In this document: piece by piece, positions 21,421 to 31,812 of the stretch
How positions within the stretch are numbered: position 1 is the stretch's first letter
Layout of the letters: each line of letters begins with the position of its first letter
NCBI RefSeq assembly: GCF_010550605.1
Contig: NZ_JAAGNI010000106.1
Span: 1-64,000, forward strand
From: Streptomyces sp. SID9727
GTDB lineage: Bacteria > Actinomycetota > Actinomycetes > Streptomycetales > Streptomycetaceae
Direction: 5' to 3'
DNA: 64,000 nucleotides
Translations under genes and position numbers: made by a program
The notes under the pieces: generated by a model
The model's input: the letters and a program-made list of their open reading frames with translations, nothing else
Database searches by the model: none
Told to the model about the DNA's origin: nothing

Positions 21421-23223
21421 TCAGCCGTTCTTGATGCGGTTCGTGAGTTCGGTGACCTGGTTGTAGATGGAACGCCGCTCCGCCATCAGTGCCCGGATCT
21501 TGCGGTCGGCGTGCATCACCGTCGTGTGGTCCCGGCCGCCGAACTGGGCACCGATCTTCGGCAGCGAGAGATCGGTCAGCTCGCGGCACAGGTACATGGC
21601 GATCTGCCGGGCCGTCACCAGGACGCGGCTGCGCGACGAACCGCAGAGGTCTTCCACCGTCAGGCCGAAGTAGTCCGCGGTCGCCGCCATGATGGCGGTC
21701 GCCGTGATCTCCGGGGCCGTGTCCTCGCCGCCGGGGATCAGATCCTTCAGCACGATCTCCGTGAGTCCCAGGTCCACGGGCTGCCGGTTGAGGCTCGCGA
21801 AGGCCGTCACCCGGATGAGAGCGCCCTCCAGCTCACGGATGTTGCGCGAGATGCGGGAGGCGATGAACTCCAGCACCTCCGGAGGGGCGTTGAGCTGCTC
21901 CTGCACCGCCTTCTTGCGCAGGATCGCGATCCGGGTCTCCAGCTCGGGAGGCTGTACGTCGGTGGTCAGCCCCCACTCGAAACGATTCCGCAACCGGTCC
22001 TCGAGAGTGACCAGTTGCTTCGGCGGCCGGTCGGAGGAGAGCACGATCTGCTTGTTGGCGTTGTGCAGCGTGTTGAAGGTGTGGAAGAACTCCTCCTGCG
22101 TCGACTCCTTGCTCGCCAGGAACTGGATGTCGTCCACGAGCAGGATGTCGACGTCGCGGTACCGCTTGCGGAAGGTGTCGCCCTTGCCGTCGCGGATCGA
22201 GTTGATGAACTCGTTGGTGAACTCCTCGGAGCTCACGTAGCGCACCCGGGTGCCCGGGTACAGACTCCGCGCGTAGTGCCCGATGGCGTGCAGCAGATGG
22301 GTCTTGCCGAGTCCCGACTCCCCGTAGACGAACAAGGGGTTGTACGCCTTCGCGGGCGCCTCGGCCACTGCCACGGCCGCGGCGTGCGCGAAGCGGTTCG
22401 AGGCCCCGATGACGAAGGTGTCGAAGAGGTACTTCGGGTTCAGCCGGGCGTGCGGCTCACCGGGTCCGGCCGCCGGTGAGGGCTGGGCGCCCATCGGCCC
22501 CGGGGCTCCCCCGGGGCGGCCGGTGCCGGCGCCGGGACGGTGCTGCGGCTCCGGGAGCTCGGGACGGGAACGCTCGCCGTGCTGGGGCTCGTACTGCTGG
22601 CGCTCCGGCGGCTGCGGACGGTAGTCGTGCTGCGGCTGCTGCGGGGAACGGCCGCCGTACGGCTCGCGCCACTGGTCGGCGGACGGTTCGCGGTCCTGGA
22701 ATCCGCCGAGCCGGGGCTGCTGCCAGGACAGGTCCTCCTGGGTGCGCGGCCAGGCGCCGGGCTCCGGGCGCTGCTGCTGGTAGTCCGGGTAGGCGGGGCG
22801 CGCGGTGGGCATCCCGTCGTCCGCGGGCCGGCTGCCGTAGCCGTCGTACGCGTCGCCGTGCCGGCCCTCGTCGTGCTGCGGGCCCTGGTAGCGGTGGGGT
22901 GGCGGGGGGGACTGGTGCATCGGGGGCGCCGGCGGGCCCGACGGCTCGCCCGCGGAGTCGTCGACCGTGATCGCGATCCGGATGGGCCGCCCGCACTCGC
23001 GGCTCAGCGTCTCGCTGATGAGCGGGGCGAGGCGGCCTTCGAGGACCCGCTTGCCCCATTCGTTGGGGACGGCGAGCAGCGCGGTGTCGGCGACCAGGGC
23101 GAGCGGCTGGCAGCGCTCGATCCACTGCTTGTCCTTCGGCTCGATGCCCTGCTGCCCCTCCCCGAGGAGCTGCTCCAGCACTCGCGGCCACACTGCGGCA
23201 AGATCGGCAGGTACGTCAGCCAC
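21421..23223 (-). CDS. dnaA: Chromosomal replication initiator DnaA
   Basis: 600 aa from GTG 23223, encoding [20 protein letters not shown]. Domain I covers residues 1-90. A very long disordered, Gln/Pro/Gly-rich domain II (about 92-258) is characteristic of streptomycete DnaA and far longer than in E. coli. Domain III is AAA+ with Walker A GESGLGKT (301-308) and Walker [10 protein letters not shown]. Domain IV has the helix-turn-helix and signature [26 protein letters not shown]. It binds the boxes of oriC and, as the two boxes at 23364 and 23376 in its promoter suggest, represses itself, as reported for Streptomyces. Confidence 0.98.
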   Translation of the reverse strand: MADVPADLAAVWPRVLEQLLGEGQQGIEPKDKQWIERCQPLALVADTALLAVPNEWGKRVLEGRLAPLISETLSRECGRPIRIAITVDDSAGEPSGPPAPPMHQSPPPPHRYQGPQHDEGRHGDAYDGYGSRPADDGMPTARPAYPDYQQQRPEPGAWPRTQEDLSWQQPRLGGFQDREPSADQWREPYGGRSPQQPQHDYRPQPPERQQYEPQHGERSRPELPEPQHRPGAGTGRPGGAPGPMGAQPSPAAGPGEPHARLNPKYLFDTFVIGASNRFAHAAAVAVAEAPAKAYNPLFVYGESGLGKTHLLHAIGHYARSLYPGTRVRYVSSEEFTNEFINSIRDGKGDTFRKRYRDVDILLVDDIQFLASKESTQEEFFHTFNTLHNANKQIVLSSDRPPKQLVTLEDRLRNRFEWGLTTDVQPPELETRIAILRKKAVQEQLNAPPEVLEFIASRISRNIRELEGALIRVTAFASLNRQPVDLGLTEIVLKDLIPGGEDTAPEITATAIMAATADYFGLTVEDLCGSSRSRVLVTARQIAMYLCRELTDLSLPKIGAQFGGRDHTTVMHADRKIRALMAERRSIYNQVTELTNRIKNG

Positions 23224-23605
23224 AGGGCACGCTCTCTCGCTGGTCCCACGAATGTGTGGTTCTCGGGACGGTATGGGTCGGGGTGGGTGAGGACCGGCAG
23301 GCGGGAAGAAAAAGAACCGGGGTTCAGCCACGGTAGTCAGCCCGACCCGCGACGTTCAAGTCGTTGTCCACAGCCTGTGCACAATGGGGGGTCCGACAGG
23401 GTCGGTTTGACCGGATGGCGTAGCCGCGCGTACCGTGACCAGGTCGAGTTGTCGATGGCTGCTGCCGCCTGCCTCCGATGGGCAAAGATCACGATCTGTG
23501 ATTGTGAATGCGGTGCACTAGGGCGTTTACGCGAGTCTCTCGTGGGCGCACGGTGACAGCCAGGCGATGTCCCGCCAACACACGAGTCATTTCTGGAGCC
23601 CCCGA
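23224..23605. promoter_or_regulatory. Divergent dnaA / rpmH promoter region with two DnaA boxes
   Basis: 382 bp between dnaA and rpmH. It contains a perfect DnaA box TTGTCCACA at 23364-23372 and TGTGCACAA at 23376-23384 (minus orientation), only 3 bp apart. They lie about 140 bp upstream of the dnaA start, where streptomycete dnaA promoters are autoregulated by DnaA. An AT-richer stretch at 23486-23525 probably belongs to the rpmH promoter. Confidence 0.75.
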
Positions 23606-23743
23606 GTGAGCAAGCGCACCTTCCAGCCGAACAACCGTCGTCGCGCGAAGACCCACGGCTTCCGGCTGCGTATGCGCACCCGTGCCGGCCGCGCGATTCT
23701 CGCGTCCCGCCGTAGCAAGGGTCGCGCCAGCCTGTCCGCCTGA
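23606..23743 (+). CDS. rpmH: 50S ribosomal protein L34
   Basis: GTG 23606 encodes 45 aa: [20 protein letters not shown] followed by [20 protein letters not shown]. This is the complete, highly basic L34, with TGGAGC upstream as a modest Shine-Dalgarno. It is the first gene of the rpmH-rnpA-yidD-yidC-jag cluster that flanks dnaA in most bacteria. L34 binds 23S rRNA of the large subunit. Confidence 0.98.
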   Translation: MSKRTFQPNNRRRAKTHGFRLRMRTRAGRAILASRRSKGRASLSA

Positions 23744-23764
23744 TCGCGTACAGGTCGTCATGAC

Positions 23765-24136
23765 GTGCTGCCTTCCGAGAATCGGCTGAGGCGGCGCGAG
23801 GACTTCGCGACCGCGGTACGACGAGGACGCCGGGCCGGTCGCCCGCTCCTCGTCGTCCATCTACGTAACGGTGCAACCGACCCGCACGTGCCTGGGGAGA
23901 ACGTTCCCCCGCCGCGTGCGGGTTTCGTTGTCAGCAAAGCCGTGGGTGGTGCGGTCGTTCGCACAGCGGTGAAGCGCAGGCTTCGCCACCTGGTCCGAGA
24001 ACGGCTCGCCCTGCTGCCCCCCGGTAGCCTGGTTGTCGTACGAGCGTTGCCCGGAGCGGGCGACGCCGGCCATGAACAGCTGGCCCGAGACCTGGACGCC
24101 GCCTTGCAGCGGCTGCTGGGAGGGGGCGTGCGATGA
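23765..24136 (+). CDS. rnpA: Ribonuclease P protein component
   Basis: 123 aa from GTG 23765, 21 bp after rpmH. Hallmarks are the central RNR-type motif [22 protein letters not shown] (lysine/arginine-rich substrate-binding helix) and N-terminal [13 protein letters not shown]. It assists the catalytic RNase P RNA in maturing tRNA 5' ends. The segment residues 40-50 ([12 protein letters not shown]) is a streptomycete-type insertion. Its stop overlaps the yidD start (ATGA). Confidence 0.96.
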   Translation: MLPSENRLRRREDFATAVRRGRRAGRPLLVVHLRNGATDPHVPGENVPPPRAGFVVSKAVGGAVVRTAVKRRLRHLVRERLALLPPGSLVVVRALPGAGDAGHEQLARDLDAALQRLLGGGVR

Positions 24137-24492
24137 AGTACCCGCTGCTGGCTCTCATCAAGCTGTACCAGTGGACGATCAGCCCACTTCTCGGGCCTGT
24201 CTGCCGTTACTACCCGTCGTGTTCCCACTATGGATATACGGCGATCGACCGGCACGGAGCGATCAAGGGAACAGCGCTGACGGCCTGGCGCATCCTGCGA
24301 TGCAATCCGTGGTCACCCGGCGGCGTGGACTATGTACCACCACGCAAACGTCCGCGTTGGCACGAACTGCTGCGCAGCGCCATACGCGGCGGCAAGGGCG
24401 GGGACTCCGCCGCTGACGTGCCTCCCGGGGGTTCGGCCACCGAGCTCCCGAGTTCGGCCGCAGAGACTTCGCCCAATGCTCAAGGAGCCTGA
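24133..24492 (+). CDS. yidD: Membrane protein insertion efficiency factor YidD
   Basis: 119 aa. Conserved core residues 1-80: [21 protein letters not shown], then [23 protein letters not shown] and [14 protein letters not shown], the invariant Cys-rich YidD motifs. It is an amphipathic membrane-associated helper of YidC-dependent insertion. The C-terminal 35 residues are a disordered Ser/Ala tail longer than in most bacteria. It overlaps rnpA by 4 bp and precedes yidC by 3 bp. Confidence 0.96.
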   Translation: MKYPLLALIKLYQWTISPLLGPVCRYYPSCSHYGYTAIDRHGAIKGTALTAWRILRCNPWSPGGVDYVPPRKRPRWHELLRSAIRGGKGGDSAADVPPGGSATELPSSAAETSPNAQGA

Positions 24493-24495
24493 TTA

Positions 24496-25755
24496 GTGGA
24501 CACGATTGCCAGTCTGTTCAGCTTCATCACCTGGCCCGTCTCCTGGGTCATCGTCCAGTTCCACAAGTTGTACGGGGCGATCTTCGGCCCTGACACCGGA
24601 TGGGCCTGGGGCCTGTCCATCGTGTCCCTCGTGGTGCTCATCCGCATCTGTCTGATCCCGCTGTTCGTCAAGCAGATCAAGTCGACGCGGAACATGCAGC
24701 TGCTCCAGCCGAAGATGAAGGCGATCCAGGAGCGCTACAAGAGCGACAAGCAGCGTCAGTCCGAAGAGATGATGAAGCTGTACAAGGAGACGGGTACCAA
24801 CCCGCTCTCCTCGTGCCTGCCGATCATCGCGCAGTCGCCGTTCTTCTTCGCGCTGTACCACGTACTCTCCGCGATCGCGTCGAACAAGAAGATCGGCGTC
24901 ATCGACCAGTCGCTGCTGGACAGCGCCCGTCAGGCCCACATCTTCGGTGCTCCGCTGGCCGCCAAGTTCATGGACAGCGCGGAGAAGGTCGACGCCCTCG
25001 GGGCTTCGCTGACCGACGTCCGGGTCGTCACCGCGGTCATGATCGTGATGATGTCGGCCTCGCAGTTCTTCACGCAGCGCCAGCTGATGACGAAGAACGT
25101 CGACCTGACGGTCAAGACGCCGTACATGCAGCAGCAGAAGATGCTGATGTACATCTTCCCGCTGATCTTCGCGGTCATGGGCATCAACTTCCCCGTCGGT
25201 GTCCTCGTCTACTGGCTCACCACGAACGTCTGGACCATGGGTCAGCAGATGTACGTGATCAACCAGAACCCGACGCCGGGCAGCAAGGCCCAGGAGCAGT
25301 ACCTCGGGCGCGTGCTGAAGAGCGTCACCGCGCACGGCGAGGTCCGTGGCCGGACCCGGCGCAACACCGTCAAGCGGATCGTGGCCAAGGGCCCGGACCG
25401 CAACGACATCGAGCGGAAGTTCGTCGTCGGACTGGCCAAGCTGGGGCTCGCTCCCCAGGAGGACGGCACGGTGGCCAAGAGCGACACGGCCGTCGCCGAG
25501 GCGGAGGGTGGCACCTCGCAGCGCCGTCAGCAGCCCAAGCGGCAGACGAAGGCGCAGCGCCAGACCGGTGCGGCCCATCAGGGTGGAAAGGACGACGACG
25601 CCGACGAGCCGGCGTCCAAGACCTCCCTGAAGAAGAGCACCGCGCAGGACGACAAGTCGAAGCCGGCGGGCAAGACCGCATCCGGCTCCTCACGCCAAGC
25701 CAAGTCCGGACAGCGCAAGGGCCCGCAGCGGCCCAAGCACCCGTCCAAGAAGTAA
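24496..25755 (+). CDS. yidC: Membrane protein insertase YidC/Oxa1
   Basis: 419 aa from GTG 24496. It is the Gram-positive type without the large periplasmic domain: five helices, with the positively charged groove Arg in [17 protein letters not shown] (helix 1 side) and conserved [43 protein letters not shown] long, Lys/Arg/Gln-rich cytoplasmic tail (about 320-419) probably contacts ribosomes. It inserts and folds inner-membrane proteins alone or with SecYEG. Confidence 0.97.
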   Translation: MDTIASLFSFITWPVSWVIVQFHKLYGAIFGPDTGWAWGLSIVSLVVLIRICLIPLFVKQIKSTRNMQLLQPKMKAIQERYKSDKQRQSEEMMKLYKETGTNPLSSCLPIIAQSPFFFALYHVLSAIASNKKIGVIDQSLLDSARQAHIFGAPLAAKFMDSAEKVDALGASLTDVRVVTAVMIVMMSASQFFTQRQLMTKNVDLTVKTPYMQQQKMLMYIFPLIFAVMGINFPVGVLVYWLTTNVWTMGQQMYVINQNPTPGSKAQEQYLGRVLKSVTAHGEVRGRTRRNTVKRIVAKGPDRNDIERKFVVGLAKLGLAPQEDGTVAKSDTAVAEAEGGTSQRRQQPKRQTKAQRQTGAAHQGGKDDDADEPASKTSLKKSTAQDDKSKPAGKTASGSSRQAKSGQRKGPQRPKHPSKK

Positions 25756-25769
25756 GAAGGAGTCCATCC

Positions 25770-26279
25770 GTGACGGAAGGCACCACCTCCACGGCCGCTG
25801 AGGGCAGCGACACCCTGACCCGCCTTGAGCAGGAAGGGGAGATCGCAGCGGACTACCTTGAGGGTCTGCTGGACATCGCCGACCTCGACGGCGACATCGA
25901 CATGGACGTCGAGGCGGACCGGGCCGCGGTCTCGATCATCAGCGACTCGGCGCGCGAACTGCAGAAGCTCGTGGGTCGCGACGGTGAGGTCCTGGAGGCG
26001 CTTCAGGAGCTGACGCGGCTCGCCGTGCACCGGGAGACCGGTGATCGGAGCCGTCTGATGCTGGACATCGCCGGGTTCCGGGCGAAGAAGCGCACGGAGC
26101 TCGCCGGGCTGGGTGCCACGGCGGCGGACAAGGTCAAGAGCACCGGTGAGCCGGTGAAGCTGGACCCGATGACGCCCTTCGAGCGCAAGGTCGTGCACGA
26201 CGCGGTCGCCGCGGCCGGCCTGCGCAGCGAATCGGAGGGCGAGGAGCCGCAGCGCTTCGTCGTCGTCCTGCCGGCCTGA
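25770..26279 (+). CDS. jag: Jag/KhpB RNA-binding protein (KH and R3H domains)
   Basis: 169 aa from GTG 25770 (AGAAGGAGTCC upstream), 14 bp after yidC. After an acidic leader, a KH domain (about 55-110, [23 protein letters not shown]) and an R3H domain (about 110-169, [13 protein letters not shown]... [14 protein letters not shown]) follow. No N-terminal Jag_N domain is present, which is the usual actinobacterial form. It binds RNA and in other Gram-positives affects cell-wall growth and division. Confidence 0.95.
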   Translation: MTEGTTSTAAEGSDTLTRLEQEGEIAADYLEGLLDIADLDGDIDMDVEADRAAVSIISDSARELQKLVGRDGEVLEALQELTRLAVHRETGDRSRLMLDIAGFRAKKRTELAGLGATAADKVKSTGEPVKLDPMTPFERKVVHDAVAAAGLRSESEGEEPQRFVVVLPA

Positions 26280-26295
26280 CCGGCTCCTTACCTGT

Positions 26296-26329
26296 CGGCC
26301 CCGTCTGTTCGCAGACGGGGCCGATCTTT
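26296..26329 (+). terminator. Terminator of the rpmH-jag operon
   Basis: 12-bp perfect stem CGGCCCCGTCTG / CAGACGGGGCCG with a TTCG loop, followed by ATCTTT, 17 bp after the jag stop. Confidence 0.9.
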
Positions 26330-26388
26330 GTCAGCCTGATAGACAGCCACCCATGGTTGGTAGTGCGGTACGGAAGGACGGTCCCCCT

Positions 26389-27105
26389 GTGACGGAGGAA
26401 GTAGCGCTTCCCCAGGCGCCCGACGAGGCCCGGGAAGTGTTCGGTGAGCGCTTTCCCGAGGCTGTCCGGTACGCGGAACTGCTGGCGGACGCGGGGGTCA
26501 CGCGCGGACTGATCGGGCCGCGCGAGGTCCCCCGTCTGTGGGAGAGGCACCTGCTGAACTGTGCGGTGCTCTCCGAGGTCGTTCCCGAGGGGGTCACGGT
26601 CTGCGACGTGGGGTCGGGGGCCGGGCTGCCGGGCATTCCCCTGGCTCTGGTGCGCCCTGACCTGAAGATCACCCTGCTGGAACCGCTGCTGCGCCGGACG
26701 AACTTTCTCCAAGAGGTCGTGGAACTGCTGGGGCTCGACCATGTGACGGTTGTCCGCGGGCGGGCCGAGGAGGTTCTCGGCTCCTTGCAGCCGGTGCACG
26801 TGGTGACAGCGCGGGCGGTGGCCCCGCTGGACCGGCTGGCCGGCTGGGGTGTGCCCCTGCTGCGTCCGTACGGCGAGATGCTCGCGCTCAAGGGCGACAC
26901 CGCCGAGGAGGAGATCAACGGGGCGCGTGCCGCGCTCAGCAAGCTGGGTGTGGTGGACACCGAGGTGCTGCACGTCGGCGAGGGCGTGGTCGACCCGACG
27001 TCCACCGTCGTCCGGGTGGTGGTCGGCGAGAGCCCGGGCGGTGTGAGGTTCGCCGCAAAGCGAGCCAAGGCAGCGCGGACCAGCCGGACGCGACGTCGTC
27101 GCTGA
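26389..27105 (+). CDS. rsmG: 16S rRNA m7G527 methyltransferase RsmG (GidB)
   Basis: 238 aa from GTG 26389 (a longer version from 26353 is possible but has no better ribosome site). The SAM-binding motif I is [20 protein letters not shown], followed by [17 protein letters not shown] and [15 protein letters not shown]. It methylates G527 of 16S rRNA; loss gives low-level streptomycin resistance and antibiotic overproduction in Streptomyces. The C-terminus is an Arg/Lys tail. It ends 258 bp before the parA start, and its own promoter lies after the jag terminator. Confidence 0.95.
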   Translation: MTEEVALPQAPDEAREVFGERFPEAVRYAELLADAGVTRGLIGPREVPRLWERHLLNCAVLSEVVPEGVTVCDVGSGAGLPGIPLALVRPDLKITLLEPLLRRTNFLQEVVELLGLDHVTVVRGRAEEVLGSLQPVHVVTARAVAPLDRLAGWGVPLLRPYGEMLALKGDTAEEEINGARAALSKLGVVDTEVLHVGEGVVDPTSTVVRVVVGESPGGVRFAAKRAKAARTSRTRRRR

Positions 27106-27154
27106 GCCCTGCGCGGAGTGTCGTGCCTCCGTGGCTACGCTGCGGAGGCATCGT

Positions 27155-27168
27155 GTTTCACGTGAAAC
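27155..27168. other. parS: parS site 1 (upstream of parA)
   Basis: Perfect 14-bp palindrome GTTTCACGTGAAAC in the parA leader, about 208 bp before the parA start. It is the consensus ParB-binding site of Streptomyces. Confidence 0.97.
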
Positions 27169-27251
27169 GTCGTTCTCTGCTGCATGGAATCATCGGCCGC
27201 GGTCATGAGGCGGCCGCCCCTCCCCATCGCAGGCCCGTTAGGGCTACGGAG

Positions 27252-27278
27252 TTGTCCACAGAAGTGGTTTCATCCACA
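27252..27278 (+). promoter_or_regulatory. DnaA boxes in the parAB leader
   Basis: A perfect DnaA box TTGTCCACA (27252-27260) followed 9 bp later by TCATCCACA (27270-27278), same orientation, about 100 bp upstream of the parA start. DnaA could bind here; no experimental claim is made. Confidence 0.6.
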
Positions 27279-27362
27279 GAAGAGCGGGCCTCGCTGGTTC
27301 ACGACCCCGAAACCATGACAGGCTCTGCTCATTGCGAGCCTGAAGTCGAGGAGAGTGAATCC

Positions 27363-28391
27363 TTGCGGTCCGACGCCAACATCGCGGGGCCGATGACCGA
27401 TCCGGTCCCCGGCCCCCGAACCGAATCGGCGGGGAACGGTGTTTCACGTGAAACACCGCCGCCGATGGACGACACACCCATCGGTCGTGCGGCCCAGCTG
27501 GCGGTGGAGGCCCTTGGCCGAGCCGGCGAGGGGCTGCCGCGGCCCGAGCAGACCCGCGTCATGGTCGTGGCCAACCAGAAGGGCGGGGTGGGCAAGACCA
27601 CCTCGACGGTCAACCTCGCCGCGTCGCTGGCACTTCACGGGGCACGGGTTCTGGTGGTGGACCTCGACCCGCAGGGCAATGCCTCGACGGCTCTGGGTAT
27701 CGATCATCACGCCGAAGTTCCCTCAATCTATGACGTCCTGGTGGAGAGCAAGCCGCTCTCCGACGTGGTTCAGCCCGTCCCGGACGTCGAAGGTCTCTTC
27801 TGTGCCCCAGCCACCATCGATCTCGCCGGTGCGGAGATCGAGCTGGTGTCGCTGGTGGCGCGGGAGAGTCGACTCCAGCGCGCCATCCAGGCGTATGAGC
27901 AGCCGCTGGATTACATCCTGATCGACTGCCCGCCCTCGCTGGGCCTGCTGACGGTCAACGCGCTGGTGGCCGGCGCGGAGGTGCTGATCCCCATCCAGTG
28001 TGAGTACTACGCACTGGAGGGCCTGGGCCAGCTCCTGCGGAACGTGGAGCTGGTACGGGGCCACTTGAATCCGGACCTGCATGTCTCGACCATCCTGCTC
28101 ACCATGTACGACGGCCGGACCCGGCTGGCGTCGCAGGTCGCGGAGGAGGTTCGCACCCACTTCGGCAAGGAAGTGCTGAGGACCAGCATCCCCCGGTCGG
28201 TCCGTATTTCCGAGGCACCGAGCTACGGGCAGACCGTGCTTACCTACGACCCTGGGTCCAGCGGTTCGCTGTCGTACCTCGAAGCAGCCCGCGAGATCGC
28301 GCTACGAGGCGTTGGGGTGCACTACGAGGGACAGCACGCCCACACGGGCGGTTCGATCAGTCAGCAGAGCAATTCGGAGGGGATCCAGTGA
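27363..28391 (+). CDS. parA: Chromosome partitioning ATPase ParA
   Basis: 342 aa from TTG 27363, preferred because GAGGAG sits 9 nt upstream; ATG 27315, 27393 or 27465 are alternatives. After a Pro-rich leader, the deviant Walker A KGGVGKT occupies residues 73-79, then [32 protein letters not shown] and [20 protein letters not shown] follow, all diagnostic of ParA/Soj. It is a DNA-dependent dimer ATPase that organises ParB complexes for segregation into spores. A parS site (27441) is inside its own reading frame, encoding VSRET. It overlaps parB by 4 bp, so they are one operon. Confidence 0.97.
   Translation: MRSDANIAGPMTDPVPGPRTESAGNGVSRETPPPMDDTPIGRAAQLAVEALGRAGEGLPRPEQTRVMVVANQKGGVGKTTSTVNLAASLALHGARVLVVDLDPQGNASTALGIDHHAEVPSIYDVLVESKPLSDVVQPVPDVEGLFCAPATIDLAGAEIELVSLVARESRLQRAIQAYEQPLDYILIDCPPSLGLLTVNALVAGAEVLIPIQCEYYALEGLGQLLRNVELVRGHLNPDLHVSTILLTMYDGRTRLASQVAEEVRTHFGKEVLRTSIPRSVRISEAPSYGQTVLTYDPGSSGSLSYLEAAREIALRGVGVHYEGQHAHTGGSISQQSNSEGIQ
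27437..27458. other. parS: parS site 2 inside parA, in a 22-bp palindrome
   Basis: The parS core is 27441-27454; the palindrome extends to CGGT...ACCG (27437-27458). In frame it encodes GVSRETPP in the N-terminal extension of ParA. Confidence 0.97.
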
Positions 28392-29473
28392 GTGAGCGTC
28401 GTCGAGGGTTGGGGCGAGGGCTCGGTGCCCTGATCCCAGCCGCTCCACAGGAGAAGCAGCTGTCGTCCGCCGGCTCCGGGGCCTCGTCGCCCGTTCTGAC
28501 CACGGAGCGGGGTGTGGCAGCCGCCAAGGTGGCCACACTCGGGGCCACTCCCCTCGTGCCGGAGCCGAGCTCGCCGATGTCGGAGTCCGAGCCGACGGGC
28601 TCGGGCGATGTGGCCGGCGCGTACTTCGCCGAGGTGCCGCTCGACTCCATCACACCGAATCCGCGTCAGCCGCGTGAGGTCTTTGACGAGGACGCGCTCG
28701 CGGAGCTGGTCACCTCCATCAAGGAGGTCGGCCTTCTCCAGCCGGTCGTGGTGCGCAAGATCGGGGCTGACCGCTTCGAGCTCATCATGGGCGAACGGCG
28801 CTGGAGGGCCTGCCGCGAGGCGGGCCTGGAGCGCATCCCGGCCATCGTCCGGGCTACGGACGACGAGAAGCTGCTCCTGGACGCCCTCCTGGAGAACCTG
28901 CACCGGGCTCAACTGAACCCGTTGGAAGAAGCCGCCGCGTACGACCAGCTGCTCAAGGACTTCAAGTGCACGCATGACCAGCTGGCGGACCGGATCGGCC
29001 GTTCCCGGCCGCAGGTGTCCAACACGCTGCGTCTGCTGCGGTTGTCTCCCCCGGTGCAGCGCAGGGTCGCCGCCGGGGTGCTGTCGGCGGGCCACGCGCG
29101 CGCACTGCTGTCCGTGGACAACTCCGAGGAGCAGGACAAACTGGCCCATCGCATCGTGGCCGAAGGGCTCTCGGTGCGTGCGGTCGAGGAGATCGTGACG
29201 CTCATGGGCTCCAGGCCCACGAGTGCCAAGAAGGCCAAGGGCCCCCGGGCAGGGACGCGGCTCTCCCCGGCGCTCTCGGATCTGGCGTCGCGGCTCTCCG
29301 ACCGGTTCGAGACCCGGGTGAAGGTCGACCTCGGGCAGAAGAAGGGCAAGATCGTCGTGGAGTTCGCCTCAATGGAGGACCTGGAGCGCATCCTCGGCAG
29401 CCTCGCTCCGGGCGAGGGCCGAGTGCTGGACCACGCTCCCTCCGAGGAGTCGGCCGAGACCGACGAGAGCTGA
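28388..29473 (+). CDS. parB: Chromosome partitioning protein ParB (CTPase)
   Basis: 361 aa from GTG 28388. The N-terminal ParA-binding box [13 protein letters not shown] is followed by a linker, the CTP-binding region with [30 protein letters not shown] and [12 protein letters not shown] (135-144), a helix-turn-helix (about 178-202, [20 protein letters not shown]) that reads parS, and a C-terminal dimerisation domain ([25 protein letters not shown]). CTP-clamp ParB spreads from parS around oriC and condenses the origin. Terminated by a strong hairpin at 29491-29529. Confidence 0.97.
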   Translation: MSERRRGLGRGLGALIPAAPQEKQLSSAGSGASSPVLTTERGVAAAKVATLGATPLVPEPSSPMSESEPTGSGDVAGAYFAEVPLDSITPNPRQPREVFDEDALAELVTSIKEVGLLQPVVVRKIGADRFELIMGERRWRACREAGLERIPAIVRATDDEKLLLDALLENLHRAQLNPLEEAAAYDQLLKDFKCTHDQLADRIGRSRPQVSNTLRLLRLSPPVQRRVAAGVLSAGHARALLSVDNSEEQDKLAHRIVAEGLSVRAVEEIVTLMGSRPTSAKKAKGPRAGTRLSPALSDLASRLSDRFETRVKVDLGQKKGKIVVEFASMEDLERILGSLAPGEGRVLDHAPSEESAETDES

Positions 29474-29490
29474 CGCACGCCGAACGATGA

Positions 29491-29529
29491 GGGCGGGCTG
29501 TATTCCGGTGCACGGAATACAGCCCGCCC
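29491..29529 (+). terminator. Terminator of parAB
   Basis: Perfect 16-bp stem GGGCGGGCTGTATTCC / GGAATACAGCCCGCCC with a 7-nt loop, followed by TTT. Confidence 0.92.
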
Positions 29530-29634
29530 TTTGCTCTGTCACGGTGTCGGCTTGATCCGGCGGTGGCTACGATGCGTTCTGGCAGGGCATTTCCGTCCAT
29601 GAGCAGTGGGCGCGAGAAGTGAGGAACAGCCTTC

Positions 29635-30252
29635 ATGGGGCGTCGGCTCGTACCGCTCACGCTGGACAACCTTCCCGACCTTCCCCGGCGCTGCCGCTCC
29701 TGTGTCTTCTGGGAGCTCGACCCCGTCAGCGGAGAGGCCGCCGTCAAGAGCGGGACATCCGACCGGGAGAAGGAGGCGTGGATCTCCGGAGTCCTTCTGG
29801 AGTGGGGCTCCTGCGGGCGGGTGGTCTACGTCGATGACGTGCCGGCCGGCTTCGTGCTCTACGCACCACCCGCGTACGTTCCACGCGCCACCGCCTTCCC
29901 GACGAGTCCCGTCTCCCCTGATGCGGTTCAGCTGATGACGGCGCTGATCATGCCGGGTTACCGGGGACAAGGGCTGGGACGGGTCATGGTGCAGACGGTC
30001 GCCAAGGACCTCATCCGCCGGGGCTTCAAGGCGATCGAAGCGTTTGGAGATGCCCGGTGGAAGGAGTCGGCCTGTGTGCTGCCTGCCGATCACCTTCTGG
30101 CGGTGGGGTTCAAGACGGTGCGTCCGCACCCGGTGCATCCTCGGCTTCGGCTGGAACTGCGGACGACGCTCTCCTGGAAGGAAGACGTTGAGATGGCCTT
30201 GGACCGGCTCCTGGGGGCCGTACAGAAGGAACCTGCGCTGCGGCCGTTGTGA
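29635..30252 (+). CDS. GNAT family N-acetyltransferase
   Basis: 205 aa. Acetyl-CoA-binding motif A is visible as LIMPGYRGQGLGRVMVQTVAKDL (RGQGLG pyrophosphate loop). The N-terminus CRSCVFWELDP is shared by homologues found beside parB in Streptomyces. The start GTG/ATG at 29635 has GAGGAACAG upstream. Substrate unknown: it may acetylate a protein or small molecule, and a link to ParB is only suggested by conserved neighbourhood. It is followed by a terminator fused to a parS site. Confidence 0.9.
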   Translation: MGRRLVPLTLDNLPDLPRRCRSCVFWELDPVSGEAAVKSGTSDREKEAWISGVLLEWGSCGRVVYVDDVPAGFVLYAPPAYVPRATAFPTSPVSPDAVQLMTALIMPGYRGQGLGRVMVQTVAKDLIRRGFKAIEAFGDARWKESACVLPADHLLAVGFKTVRPHPVHPRLRLELRTTLSWKEDVEMALDRLLGAVQKEPALRPL

Positions 30253-30270
30253 AGGGTTGCCGAAGCATGA

Positions 30271-30304
30271 AAACGGGCTCGTCCTAGGAAGGACGAGCCC
30301 GTTT
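30271..30304 (+). terminator. Terminator of the GNAT gene, overlapping parS 3
   Basis: 14-bp stem AAACGGGCTCGTCC / GGACGAGCCCGTTT with a TAGGAA loop. The last four bases (GTTT, 30301-30304) are also the first four of the parS site, so the two elements share sequence. Confidence 0.9.
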
Positions 30305-30314
30305 CACGTGAAAC
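30301..30314. other. parS: parS site 3
   Basis: Perfect GTTTCACGTGAAAC in the convergent gap between the GNAT gene and trxA. Overlaps the GNAT terminator by 4 bp. Confidence 0.97.
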
Positions 30315-30333
30315 AACTGAGGCAGGTTCTGCC

Positions 30334-30663
30334 TTACTCGGCGATGAAGCCCGCGAGGTCGCGGAGGATCGCAGCCTTCGGCTTGGCGCCGACGATGGTC
30401 TTGGCGACCTCCCCGCCCTGGTAGACGTTCAGGGTCGGGATGGACATGACGCCGTACTTGGCAGCGGTGGCCGGGTTCTCGTCGATGTTGAGCTTCACGA
30501 TCTCGATCTCGCCGTGCTCGGCCGCGATGGCCTCCAGCGACGGGGCGATCTGGCGGCACGGGCCGCACCAGGCAGCCCAGAAGTCCACCAGCACAGGCTT
30601 GTCGCTCTTGAGGACGACCTCTTCGAAGGAGTCGTCAGTCACGTTCTTCAGGGCGCCGGCCAC
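30334..30663 (-). CDS. trxA: Thioredoxin
   Basis: 109 aa from GTG 30663 (AGTTAGGAGGCCGCC upstream). The active site WCGPC has Cys33 and Cys36; cis-Pro lies in MSIPTLNVYQGG. It reduces protein disulfides in the cytoplasm using electrons from TrxB, encoded 50 bp upstream on the same strand. In S. coelicolor trxBA is transcribed under the thiol-stress sigma factor SigR; I did not locate that promoter with certainty. Confidence 0.97.
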   Translation of the reverse strand: MAGALKNVTDDSFEEVVLKSDKPVLVDFWAAWCGPCRQIAPSLEAIAAEHGEIEIVKLNIDENPATAAKYGVMSIPTLNVYQGGEVAKTIVGAKPKAAILRDLAGFIAE

Positions 30664-30713
30664 GGCGGCCTCCTAACTTCGCGGGGTGTGTGGGGATGTG
30701 AGTGAGGCGTTGG

Positions 30714-31679
30714 TCAGACGGCGGCCGCGGGTGCGGCCTTCTCGTCGTCGGCGAGTGCGGCGAGGAAGCGCTCGGCGTCGAGGGCGGCGGAGCAGCCGGT
30801 GCCGGCCGCGGTGATCGCCTGGCGGTAGGTGTGGTCGACAACGTCGCCCGCGCCGAAGACACCGGACAGGTTGGTGCGCGTCGAGGGAGCGGCGACCTTC
30901 AGGTAGCCCTCGTCGTCGAGGTCGAGCTGCCCCTTGAAGAGTTCGGTGCGCGGGTCGTGGCCGACGGCGATGAACAGGCCGGTCACGGGCAGCTCGGACG
31001 TCTCGCCGGTCTTGGTGTTGCGCAGCGTCACTCCGGAGAGCTTCTGCTCGCCGTTGACACCGGCGACCTCGCTGTCCCATGCGAACTTGATCTTCGGATC
31101 GGCGAAGGCGCGTTCCTGCATCGTCTTGGAGGCGCGCAGGGTGTCGCGACGGTGGATGATGGTGACCGACTTGGCGAAGCGCGAGAGGAAGGTCGCCTCC
31201 TCCATCGCGGTGTCGCCACCGCCGACCACGGCGATGTCCTGGTCCTTGAAGAAGAAGCCGTCGCAGGTCGCGCACCAGGAGACACCGCGTCCGGAGAGAG
31301 CGTCCTCGTTGGGGAGTCCGAGCTTGCGGTGCTGGGAGCCCGTGGTCACGATGACCGCCTTGGCCCGGTGGACGGTGCCGGCCGTGTCGGTGACGGTCTT
31401 GATGTCACCGGTCAGGTCGACGGAGACCACGTCGTCCGGGACCAGTTCGGCGCCGAAACGCTCGGCCTGGGCACGCATGTTGTCCATGAGCTCGGGGCCC
31501 ATGATGCCGTCCTGGAAGCCCGGGAAGTTCTCCACGTCGGTGGTGTTCATGAGCGCACCACCGGCGGTGACGGCCCCCTCGAAGACCAGCGGCTTCAGCG
31601 AGGCGCGCGCGGTGTACAGGGCGGCTGTGTAGCCGGCTGGACCGGAGCCGATGATGATCACATTACGCACGTCGCTCAC
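30714..31679 (-). CDS. trxB: Thioredoxin reductase (NADPH)
   Basis: 321 aa from GTG 31679 (GAGGAAGAAACCC upstream). FAD-binding [16 protein letters not shown] at the N-terminus, the redox disulfide in WCATC (Cys136, Cys139), NADPH-binding [12 protein letters not shown], and C-terminal [24 protein letters not shown]. It passes electrons from NADPH to thioredoxin. trxB-trxA form one operon next to sigM. Confidence 0.97.
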   Translation of the reverse strand: MSDVRNVIIIGSGPAGYTAALYTARASLKPLVFEGAVTAGGALMNTTDVENFPGFQDGIMGPELMDNMRAQAERFGAELVPDDVVSVDLTGDIKTVTDTAGTVHRAKAVIVTTGSQHRKLGLPNEDALSGRGVSWCATCDGFFFKDQDIAVVGGGDTAMEEATFLSRFAKSVTIIHRRDTLRASKTMQERAFADPKIKFAWDSEVAGVNGEQKLSGVTLRNTKTGETSELPVTGLFIAVGHDPRTELFKGQLDLDDEGYLKVAAPSTRTNLSGVFGAGDVVDHTYRQAITAAGTGCSAALDAERFLAALADDEKAAPAAAV

Positions 31680-31812
31680 GGGTTTCTTCCTCGTCTCTGC
31701 AGACTGCCTACTGTCCACGCCTACTGGGGCCGGTTCAACGACTCTCACCCCACCCAACGGATCCTACGGGGGATGCATTCCCGACGTGCCGGGGCGGCTG
31801 GCGGGGCGGTTC

